Positions 1 through 5,114 of a stretch of 5,114 nucleotides of DNA are shown here, one piece after another. A model generated the notes under the pieces. The model did not search any database and was not told the origin of the DNA. It worked only from the letters and a program-made list of their open reading frames with translations. Made by a program: the position numbers and the translations under genes. This stretch comes from Sphaerochaeta sp. (GTDB lineage Bacteria; Spirochaetota; Spirochaetia; Sphaerochaetales; Sphaerochaetaceae): contig DMOO01000092.1 in the NCBI GenBank assembly GCA_003456855.1, forward strand, positions 1 to 5,114, given 5' to 3'. The stretch's first letter is position 1; each line of letters starts with the position of its first letter.

Positions 1-683
1 CCTTCCTTCCATGTCCAGAGGTTGACGTTGACGAAGTTCATCATTGTCTGGAAGTCCAGGTACTTCAGGACGTATGCTGCAGGGATCTCATCGAAATAGC
101 CGTATCCGAAGGATGTGAACGGCTGGACCCAGATCTCCTGTACGAGAGGGACTCCGTTCATCTCGACGAACTTCTTGAACGGCATTGAAAGGTCCTTCAG
201 GTTAGGGTTCGTTCCGCTGACCGGCTCTCTGCCTGGTGTGACTGCGAAGCCTTCGTAGCGTCCCTCTGAGACTCCACGGTGACCGCAGATGTCGTAGCCC
301 TTGTACTTTGTCTCAAGGATCTCACCGAACTTCTTGATCTGCTTCTTCAGCTTGAGAAGGTGAGGGAGGTTGAAGAGCTTCTTGTCGAATCTTGTGTCGA
401 CGCTGCCATCAGGCAGTCTGTATGTTCTATGGAGCTTAGGGCCATCATGTGTGATTCCGGCGAACTGCTCGATGTCATGGACTGCGTAGTAGGAAGGGAC
501 TCCCATGATTGCTCCCATCTCATAGCGCTTTCCATCATTCTTTGGTGAATGGCACTTTCCACCAACGTGGTCTGTCTTCTCGTAGACGACATAGTTCTCA
601 TAGCCCTTCTGCTCGAGATACATTGCTGCACCAAGTCCGGCTGGGCCACCACCGATGATAGCGATTCTAGTCTGCTTATCCAT
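1..683 (-). CDS. FAD-dependent polyenoic fatty acid isomerase-like protein (N-terminal part, runs off the left edge)
   Basis: The 227 complete residues visible are the N-terminal half of a flavoprotein. Residues 7-16 form the Rossmann dinucleotide-binding loop (IAIIGGGPAG). E35 is the likely ribose-binding acid, and VGGKCHSP (40-47) is the second FAD-contacting segment. Several blocks match, from memory, the P. acnes polyenoic fatty acid isomerase, which converts linoleate to trans-10,cis-12 conjugated linoleate: RYEMGAIMGVPSY (53-65), PFTSFGYGYFD (188-198), PAAYVLKYLDF (201-211) and LWTW (222-225). Residues equivalent to the carboxylate-gripping Arg88 and Phe193 of that enzyme appear to be R86 and F217. 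The family is about 425 residues, so roughly half is missing because the window ends. The ATG is preceded by AGGAG (691-695) at 7 nt spacing, which fixes the start. The expected role is cytoplasmic double-bond isomerisation of free polyunsaturated fatty acids. The family is well supported; the exact substrate and product are inferred. A broader amine-oxidase-like oxidoreductase role is the alternative. Confidence 0.85.
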   Translation of the reverse strand, partial: MDKQTRIAIIGGGPAGLGAAMYLEQKGYENYVVYEKTDHVGGKCHSPKNDGKRYEMGAIMGVPSYYAVHDIEQFAGITHDGPKLHRTYRLPDGSVDTRFDKKLFNLPHLLKLKKQIKKFGEILETKYKGYDICGHRGVSEGRYEGFAVTPGREPVSGTNPNLKDLSMPFKKFVEMNGVPLVQEIWVQPFTSFGYGYFDEIPAAYVLKYLDFQTMMNFVNVNLWTWKE

Positions 684-700
684 TACAAAACTCCTTTTAG

Positions 701-717
701 TTCACAACAGTTGTGAA
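701..717. promoter_or_regulatory. Perfect 17-bp inverted repeat, candidate operator or leader hairpin
   Basis: TTCACAACAGTTGTGAA has perfect 7-bp arms around a 3-base centre. It lies in the AT-rich divergent region, 5 bases upstream of the AGGAG site of the isomerase gene. It would sit just downstream of the best leftward promoter candidate, where a bound repressor could block transcription. The half-sites are the words found in Rex and CRP operators, but in swapped order (those have TTGTGAA or TGTGA first), so neither regulator is a clean match. A short 5'-UTR hairpin is the alternative. Confidence 0.5.
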
Positions 718-744
718 TCCATGTATTCTATCGTATATCAGTTT

Positions 745-773
745 ACTATACTTTATTTTCAGATACAAACTAA
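745..773 (-). promoter_or_regulatory. Candidate leftward promoter for the isomerase gene
   Basis: On the minus strand, TATAGT (745-750) differs from the -10 consensus at one position. It lies 17 bases downstream of a weak -35 element, TTAGTT (768-773). Transcription would start near 738, giving a leader of about 55 bases that includes the inverted repeat and the ribosome binding site. The -35 is poor and the region is AT-rich, so chance matches are likely. Confidence 0.3.
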
Positions 774-784
774 TTTGCCAATTT

Positions 785-816
785 TTGATGACTTTGATGT
801 CGTTGGACCCTATAAT
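785..816 (+). promoter_or_regulatory. Candidate rightward promoter for the ligase-ACP-thioesterase genes
   Basis: A perfect TATAAT lies at 811-816. The nearest -35-like word, TTGATG (785-790), is 20 bases upstream, longer than the usual 16-18. The word TTTGATG is directly repeated at 784-790 and 793-799. Transcription from this -10 would start only about 13 bases before the ATG, just ahead of the ribosome binding site, leaving a very short leader. A second weak possibility is TTGTGA (711-716) with TATATC (734-739) at 17-base spacing, which would overlap the inverted repeat. Confidence 0.3.
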
Positions 817-824
817 CGTAAAAA

Positions 825-830
825 GAGGAG
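825..830 (+). promoter_or_regulatory. Ribosome binding site that sets the ligase start
   Basis: GAGGAG ends 5 bases before the ATG at 836. It lies inside the longer open frame that begins with a GTG at 713, which argues that the upstream part of that frame is not translated and that 836 is the true start. Confidence 0.7.
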
Positions 831-835
831 TAGTG

Positions 836-2143
836 ATGAGGAAATACAGTTCATTGATCGATATGGTTGGGAGCCAGGATCTTGGTTTTGTTGCATTCAG
901 ATACAAGGGGATTGAGAAGACCTACGGCCAGTTCCTTGATGATGTAAGGTCCTTCAATCCACCTGAGGGCGATGTTGTCGGACTCTTTCTGTCCAATGAT
1001 ATAGAAACCATAACAGCATTCTTCGCAATGGCGGGGAAGAGACAGCTTGTCATCCTGAATGCCGATGATGACGAAGAGGTTCTTAAAAGGCAGATAATAA
1101 AGACCCATGTCTCTGTGTTGTATGGAGATGCCGAGAGGGCCGCAGAGCTTGATCCCTATCTGGAGAAGGACTTCCACACAACCGATACAGACATACTTCT
1201 GTTCACCAGCGGCACAACGGAATCTGCCAGAGCCGTAGTCCTTACAGAATCAAATCTCTGTGCTTCAGCCTTCAATGGAGGTTCAAGACTTCCTCTTTCA
1301 GCCACCGATGTGATGCTGAGCGTCCTTCCTCTGTCCCACGTCTTCGGGCTTGTCTGCTCACTGCTGTGGCCACTATCCTTTGGCTGCACAGTCTGCCTTG
1401 GAGGAGGGCTGAGAACCTTCTTCATGGACTTCAGGACCTACAAGCCTACTGTTGCAAGTCTTGTTCCCCAGATGGCCAGGTTCCTTGCAGCGAAGAAACT
1501 GTTCAATCCAGAGCTGAAGCTGGTGCTGATCGGTGCCGGTGTCTGCGATGACTGGACGCTTGGAATGATCAAGGACATGGGCATCCGTGTCAGTTATGGC
1601 TACGGACTTACGGAATCCAGCTCCGGCATTGCCCTTTCAATCGGTGATGAACCTCGTGCCATGAGCATCTGTCCCGACTACAGCATCAGCATCGCCGAGG
1701 ATGGCGAGATACTTGTCCAGTGTGACACGACCTTGATGAAATGCTATTACGACGAGCCTGAGGCCACAGAGAGGGTTCTGAAGGGCAATGTTCTCCATAC
1801 AGGGGACATCGGAAGGGTCGAGGGTGACATTCTCTACATAACAGGAAGGAAGAAGGACATAATGGTCTTCTCCGACGGAAGCAAGATATTCCTCCCTGAG
1901 TATGAAATGAGGTTGGGTGAGATCCTTGGTGAAGGCGTTGACTTCGCCGTTGTGCAGGGCAAGAGGGACGAGGTGGTGCTTGTCATCCGCTGCGAGAACA
2001 GCGTCCAGAAGATGGTTGACGTCTTCAACGCCACAGTTGCCAGGTCTCATCAGATAGAGAGGATAGTCTACGTTCAGGAGAGTCTTCCGAGGACCATGAC
2101 CGGGAAGGTCAAACGCTATGACCTTCAGGGCATTGTTGGTTGA
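836..2143 (+). CDS. Short AMP-forming acyl ligase (acyl-CoA/acyl-ACP synthetase-like, ANL superfamily)
   Basis: This 435-residue protein has the adenylate-forming enzyme motifs in order. The phosphate loop is LLFTSGTTESARAVVLT (121-137), followed by LPLSHVFG (164-171), the adenine-binding YGYGLTES (254-261), HTGDIG (321-326), the hinge region GRKKDIMV (337-344), and C-terminal PRTMTGKVKR with the likely catalytic lysine K424. It should activate a carboxylic acid to an acyl-adenylate and pass it to a thiol. The ACP and thioesterase that follow make the ACP phosphopantetheine arm a likely acceptor, and a fatty acid the likely substrate; both are inferences. It is shorter than typical acyl-CoA synthetases (about 500-580 residues), mostly through a reduced N-terminal region. 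The phosphate loop is atypical: canonical SGTTGxPKG reads SGTTESARA, with the usual Gly, Pro and Lys all changed. ATG 836 is chosen for its GAGGAG site; an in-frame GTG at 713 would add a hydrophobic 41-residue extension with no ribosome binding site. Confidence 0.85.
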   Translation: MRKYSSLIDMVGSQDLGFVAFRYKGIEKTYGQFLDDVRSFNPPEGDVVGLFLSNDIETITAFFAMAGKRQLVILNADDDEEVLKRQIIKTHVSVLYGDAERAAELDPYLEKDFHTTDTDILLFTSGTTESARAVVLTESNLCASAFNGGSRLPLSATDVMLSVLPLSHVFGLVCSLLWPLSFGCTVCLGGGLRTFFMDFRTYKPTVASLVPQMARFLAAKKLFNPELKLVLIGAGVCDDWTLGMIKDMGIRVSYGYGLTESSSGIALSIGDEPRAMSICPDYSISIAEDGEILVQCDTTLMKCYYDEPEATERVLKGNVLHTGDIGRVEGDILYITGRKKDIMVFSDGSKIFLPEYEMRLGEILGEGVDFAVVQGKRDEVVLVIRCENSVQKMVDVFNATVARSHQIERIVYVQESLPRTMTGKVKRYDLQGIVG

Positions 2144-2197
2144 AATGGCTTGCAATCTTTCGATTAATGGATGATAGTTTGTTTAGAAAAACATTTT

Positions 2198-2201
2198 GGA
2201 G
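2198..2201 (+). promoter_or_regulatory. Ribosome binding site that sets the ACP GTG start
   Basis: GGAG lies 6 bases before GTG at 2208. It overlaps the alternative in-frame TTG at 2196, which itself lacks a good upstream site. This favours the GTG start. Confidence 0.65.
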
Positions 2202-2207
2202 TGCATT

Positions 2208-2456
2208 GTGACTAGAGAAGAGGTTGCTTCAAAGATAAGTGAGATTGTCAGGACAAATCTTCCGGACTTCGAGAACGTCGAGCTCAAGGATGATACAAGG
2301 ATCAACACAGAGATTGGCATGGATTCAATGACCTTCGTCTATGTAATGTGCAAGATCGAGGCTGCCTTCGATATAAAGATCCCACACCGCAAATGGGAGA
2401 AGATGCTCACCTTCGGTGATACCGTGGATGAGGTCTATAAGGCTTTGAACAAATAA
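2208..2456 (+). CDS. Acyl carrier protein
   Basis: This 82-residue protein has the size and four-helix pattern of an ACP. The phosphopantetheine attachment site is in EIGMDSMTFVYV (35-46), with S40 the expected modified serine. The motif is DSM rather than the common DSL. The helix II segment continues VMCKIEAAFDIKIP, matching the ACP pattern of acidic helix II followed by an F-x-I-x-IP turn. The next stretch, HRKWEKM, is unusually basic and has a tryptophan, unlike the acidic region of housekeeping AcpP, so this is probably a specialised carrier. It should need a phosphopantetheinyl transferase encoded elsewhere. It lies 64 bases after the ligase with no evident terminator between, and its stop overlaps the thioesterase start, so the three genes probably form one operon. 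Starting at TTG 2196 would add four residues. Confidence 0.88.
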   Translation: MTREEVASKISEIVRTNLPDFENVELKDDTRINTEIGMDSMTFVYVMCKIEAAFDIKIPHRKWEKMLTFGDTVDEVYKALNK

Positions 2457-3169
2457 TGGATATCTCCTGCTACACCAAGAAGTTGACTCTTAAGGCGGAG
2501 CATGTTGACCTATACCGTAGACTCAAGCTCACCGAGCTTATGAGGCTGTTCCAGGAGTGCTGCATAGCCCATACGGAGGAGCTTGGGATGGGTCGGCATA
2601 TGACTCTGGACAGGGGCTTTCTCTGGGTTGTGCTTTCCGAGCGCATCCTGATTGACCGACTTCCTGAGTATGACGAGGATATAACCATTGAGTGCACCCC
2701 AGGCGAAACCCTTCATTTCTTCTTCCCGAGGAACATGGTCGTCCGTGACTCCGAAGGCAATGTGCTTGTGAGGGTCAAGGCCATGTGGGGTCTTCTGGAC
2801 AGAAACACAAGGCAGATGATCGACCCGAGCGAGGAAGGCATCTACATAAACGGAAGGGACCTTACAACAGACATAGCTCCGATGATGAGCTTCAACATAC
2901 CTGAACTTCCCTCCAGCATGGAATGCAAGGCCCAGTATTCACTTGTTGACATCAACGGTCATCTCAACAACGCCTCATACCTAAGTCTTGCCTTGGACAG
3001 GCTCTGGGAGGAGGATAATTCCTTTGAGGGTAAAATAAAGGAGATCTCGATGCTGTTCCGCAAGGAGATCCCCTTCAAATCAGAATTCAATATGAAATAC
3101 GGAAAGGTGGACGGGAAGTGGTACTTCCACTGTCCGAACTACAGCCTCAGGCTTGTCCCTGGGCTTTGA
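2456..3169 (+). CDS. Acyl-ACP thioesterase (FatA/FatB-type double hotdog)
   Basis: This 237-residue protein should hydrolyse acyl-ACP to free fatty acid and ACP. The first hotdog domain spans about residues 1-130, including the region LTELMRLFQECC (25-36) on its central helix. The second begins near 155 with the family signature YSLVDINGHLNNASYL (161-176). D165, N167 and H169 match the Asp-x-Asn-x-His catalytic set of plant FatB enzymes. E204 in FRKEI (201-205) appears to match the catalytic glutamate there, and the neighbouring plant cysteine is isoleucine (I205) here, as far as alignment by eye allows. The length suits bacterial members. The ATG overlaps the ACP stop by one base (TAATG) and has only a weak AAGG 13 bases upstream, so it is probably translated by coupling to the ACP, its likely substrate carrier. 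The last 23 bases overlap, antisense, the end of the facing synthetase gene. Chain-length preference cannot be read from the sequence. Confidence 0.88.
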   Translation: MDISCYTKKLTLKAEHVDLYRRLKLTELMRLFQECCIAHTEELGMGRHMTLDRGFLWVVLSERILIDRLPEYDEDITIECTPGETLHFFFPRNMVVRDSEGNVLVRVKAMWGLLDRNTRQMIDPSEEGIYINGRDLTTDIAPMMSFNIPELPSSMECKAQYSLVDINGHLNNASYLSLALDRLWEEDNSFEGKIKEISMLFRKEIPFKSEFNMKYGKVDGKWYFHCPNYSLRLVPGL

Positions 3170-4883
3170 GCTTCTCCTCCTCTTCCTTCTCAAGCACAGT
3201 GTAGGCTATCTTGCCGACCAGGGTCTTCGGGAGCTGGTCCCTGAACTCAATGTCATAAGGCATGGCGTACTTTGCAATCCTCTCCCTGCAGTAGTCCAAT
3301 ATCCTGAGCTTGAGCTCATCGTCCGCCTTGATGCCGGGTCTGAGCTGGACGAAGGCCTTGACCTTCTGGACCTTGTAGGGATCCGGGACGCCGATGACAC
3401 AGCTCATCTGGACCTCATCGAGGGCATCGATTATGTTCTCGATCTGGGAAGGGTAGACGTTGTAGCCGCTGGTGATGATCATGCGCTTGATTCTCTGCTT
3501 GAAGTAGATGAAGCCTTCGTCGTCCATGTAGCCGAGGTCGCCGGTGTGGAGCCAGATGTTGCCGTCTGCGTGCCTCTGAAGCGTCTGCGCGTTCTCTTCC
3601 TCGTGGTTGATGTAGCCAAGCATGACCGAGGGGCCGCGGAGGCAGATCTCGCCGTCGGTGCCGAACGGGACCGTCTCTGTGGTGCCGGGCTTGCAGATGG
3701 TGTAGTAGGTGTCCGGGTATGGAAGTCCTATCGAGCCTTCCTTCTCCTTGTTGTAAGGGGTGAGGCAGCTGGCGGTGACGCACTCTGTGGTGCCGTAGCC
3801 TTCGCGGACGCGGACTGTGGCGTTGTGGTCTGCGAGGAACTTGTCCAGCTTCTTCTTGAGCTCTATGGAGAGGCTGTCTCCGCCGGAGAAGACTCCCATC
3901 AGGCAGGAGAGGTCGACCTTGTCCATGTCCTTGTTGCGGGTGATGCCCTCATAGAGGGTCGGGACGCCTGCGATGTAGTTGGGCTGAGCCGTCTTGAGCA
4001 GGTTGGAGTAGCCCTTGATGCTTACCTGTGGGACCAGGACGCTTCTTCCACCCCAGAACATCATTGTGTGGACGCAGACACCGAGACCAAAGCCGTGGAA
4101 CATAGGCATTGCTGCAAGCATTGTCTTTCCCTGTATGGGTTTGTTGCACATGACTCCAGTCTGCTTTGCAAGGGCGTTCAGGTTGAGGTTCGTCAGCTTG
4201 ATGCCCTTCGTGACGCCTGTGGTTCCGCCTGAGAAAAGGATGACAGCATGGTCAGAGCCTTTCTTTCTGATGCAAGGATCGACATCGCACTGTTTTGCCT
4301 TTGAAAGGAAATGTCTCCAGGTGATCAGCGTTCCATCCTCCATGAAGGACTCGAACTTGCGCTCCTTGATCAGCTTGTATGCAGTAGACTTGACCAGGCC
4401 AAGGGCATCAGAGACTCTTGCGATGATTATGTTGTCAAGCTCAGTGAGCTCTCTGACCTTCTTGATCTTACCGTAGAACTGGTCCAGGGTGATGATTGTG
4501 CGGCTCTGGGCCTCCTTGAGGTAGAAGGCTATCTCATGGACGGCTGAGAGAGGGTGGATCATGCTGGCGATCGCACCGATTGCGTTGATGGCATAAAGGC
4601 AGATGACTGTCTGAGGCACGTTCGGCATGCAGACGGTGACGACGTCACCTTCCTTGATCCCTATGGCCTTGAAGGCCTTCTCGGCCTGGAGGACCTGTGG
4701 TATGAGGTTCCTGTAGGTGGTGTCCTTTCCCTGGAAGGTAAGTGCGACCTGGTCCGGGTAGTTCTTGGCGCTCTTGAACAGAGCCTCGCTTATCGAATAG
4801 TCGGGATAGTCCAGATGGAACTGCACATCCCCGTAGCTCTTGAGCCAAGGGGCTACCTTGAGCTCTTCCTGTGTATATTTCAT
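3147..4883 (-). CDS. Long-chain acyl-CoA synthetase-like AMP-forming enzyme
   Basis: This 578-residue protein carries the full set of ANL motifs: phosphate loop ILFSGGTTGVTKGIKLT (215-231), MPMFHGFGLG (259-268), adenine site REGYGTTE (360-367), GEICLRGPSVMLGY (411-424), HTGDLGYMDDEGF (446-458), hinge region RIKRMIITSGYNVYPSQIE (464-482) and C-terminal LPKTLVGKIAY with the probable catalytic lysine K558. Length and motif spacing fit medium- to long-chain acyl-CoA synthetases, which convert fatty acid, ATP and CoA to acyl-CoA, AMP and pyrophosphate, usually at the inner face of the membrane. The tail is charged and lysine/glutamate-rich (565-573). Unlike the ligase at 836, its phosphate loop is close to canonical. 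It starts 24 bases after the E2-like gene, with GGAG (4895-4898) 11 bases before the ATG, so the two are probably cotranscribed. Substrate identity is inferred from context. Use as an acyl-ACP synthetase is possible but less likely. Confidence 0.9.
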   Translation of the reverse strand: MKYTQEELKVAPWLKSYGDVQFHLDYPDYSISEALFKSAKNYPDQVALTFQGKDTTYRNLIPQVLQAEKAFKAIGIKEGDVVTVCMPNVPQTVICLYAINAIGAIASMIHPLSAVHEIAFYLKEAQSRTIITLDQFYGKIKKVRELTELDNIIIARVSDALGLVKSTAYKLIKERKFESFMEDGTLITWRHFLSKAKQCDVDPCIRKKGSDHAVILFSGGTTGVTKGIKLTNLNLNALAKQTGVMCNKPIQGKTMLAAMPMFHGFGLGVCVHTMMFWGGRSVLVPQVSIKGYSNLLKTAQPNYIAGVPTLYEGITRNKDMDKVDLSCLMGVFSGGDSLSIELKKKLDKFLADHNATVRVREGYGTTECVTASCLTPYNKEKEGSIGLPYPDTYYTICKPGTTETVPFGTDGEICLRGPSVMLGYINHEEENAQTLQRHADGNIWLHTGDLGYMDDEGFIYFKQRIKRMIITSGYNVYPSQIENIIDALDEVQMSCVIGVPDPYKVQKVKAFVQLRPGIKADDELKLRILDYCRERIAKYAMPYDIEFRDQLPKTLVGKIAYTVLEKEEEEKLKAQGQA

Positions 4884-4907
4884 AATTTCTTAATCTCCGA
4901 ATAATTG

Positions 4908-5114
4908 TTAGAGTCCAAGCTCCTCTTCGACCTTGCGGATGTCTATGCTCTCCTTTGCCGGTCTGTCAAGCAGCTCCGGTCTCATCATGTAGGCCTTCAG
5001 GACCTTGATGGAGTTGTTGAAGTAGACACCGTCGGCGATTCTCTCGTCGATCGTGAAGGAGATAGGGAGGTACATCTTCATCTCGTGGCTGCCGTCTTCC
5101 TTGAAGCATGGCTT
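4908..5114 (-). CDS. E2/chloramphenicol acetyltransferase-like acyltransferase (C-terminal 68 residues, runs off the right edge)
   Basis: Only the C-terminus is visible. The segment LPISFTIDERIADG, followed by a helix-like stretch ending RPELL, matches the catalytic end of 2-oxo-acid dehydrogenase E2 acyltransferases, where the motif is normally D-H-R-x-x-D-G and the histidine is the general base. Here the motif is D-E-R-I-A-D-G, so glutamate (codon 5043-5045) replaces the histidine, while the structural aspartate and glycine remain. The protein ends about 40 residues after the motif with a charged tail (KVEEELGL). No lipoyl or peripheral-subunit domain can be judged, since the N-terminus is outside the window. 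Its place directly ahead of an acyl-CoA synthetase suggests a role with acyl-CoA rather than in a pyruvate dehydrogenase complex. The fold call is fairly firm; activity is uncertain. Confidence 0.65.
   Translation of the reverse strand, partial: KPCFKEDGSHEMKMYLPISFTIDERIADGVYFNNSIKVLKAYMMRPELLDRPAKESIDIRKVEEELGL

Noticed and set aside
279..652. Open frames on both strands over the isomerase gene
   Set aside because: They are out of frame with the isomerase, whose conserved blocks span this region without interruption; their translations look like composition artefacts.
701..717. Inverted repeat as a canonical Rex or CRP operator
   Set aside because: The half-site words match but their order is reversed and the spacing differs, so assignment to either regulator is not supported.
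713..835. 41-residue hydrophobic N-terminal extension of the short ligase from a GTG at 713
   Set aside because: The GTG sits inside the inverted repeat with no ribosome binding site. The extension covers AT-rich promoter-like sequence, while ATG 836 has GAGGAG at proper distance.
1637..2155. 172-codon minus-strand open frame opposite the short ligase
   Set aside because: It lies antisense to clear ligase motifs (adenine site to catalytic lysine), and its translation has no family features.
3143..3153. AGCCTCAGGCT palindrome near the convergent gene ends as a terminator
   Set aside because: The loop would be a single base, the stem is short and no T-tract follows on either strand.
3153..4232. 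Long open frame of 359 codons on the plus strand opposite the acyl-CoA synthetase
   Set aside because: The minus-strand gene has all ANL motifs over its full length. The antisense frame is a by-product of its codon bias and shows no recognisable domain.

Overview
The window reads as bacterial DNA of middling GC content. The genes are tightly packed, have Shine-Dalgarno sites of the AGGAG/GGAG type, and prefer AGG/AGA over CGN for arginine. The acyl carrier protein (ACP) and acyl-ACP thioesterase point to a bacterium with type II fatty-acid metabolism rather than an archaeon. The genus cannot be fixed from sequence reading alone. An anaerobic gut or rumen lineage is a guess, based on the kind of lipid genes present. 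No RNA genes, CRISPR arrays or mobile elements were seen.

Layout. The left end (1-683, minus strand) holds the N-terminal half of an FAD-dependent fatty-acid isomerase closely resembling the Propionibacterium (Cutibacterium) acnes polyenoic fatty acid isomerase (PAI). An AT-rich divergent intergenic region (684-835) follows. It contains a perfect 17-bp inverted repeat and candidate promoter hexamers. On the plus strand come a short AMP-forming acyl ligase (836-2143), an ACP (GTG start, 2208-2456) and a FatA/FatB-type acyl-ACP thioesterase (2456-3169). The thioesterase start overlaps the ACP stop by one base. Facing this set on the minus strand is a second, full-length acyl-CoA synthetase-like enzyme (3147-4883), whose last codons overlap the thioesterase end by 23 bp. 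Upstream of it, in the same direction and 24 bp away, is the C-terminus of an E2/CAT-like acyltransferase (4908-5114) in which the usual catalytic histidine is a glutamate.

How the genes may work together (inference). Every gene handles a fatty acid or acyl thioester. The isomerase should act on free polyunsaturated fatty acids. The two AMP-forming enzymes would activate free acids to ACP or CoA thioesters. The dedicated ACP would carry the chain, the thioesterase would release it, and the acyltransferase-like protein may bind or move acyl-CoA. A reasonable working model is a locus for taking up, remodelling and re-activating exogenous unsaturated fatty acids, possibly controlled from the palindrome between the divergent genes. 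Family assignments rest on motifs and recalled family sequences; no database search was run.
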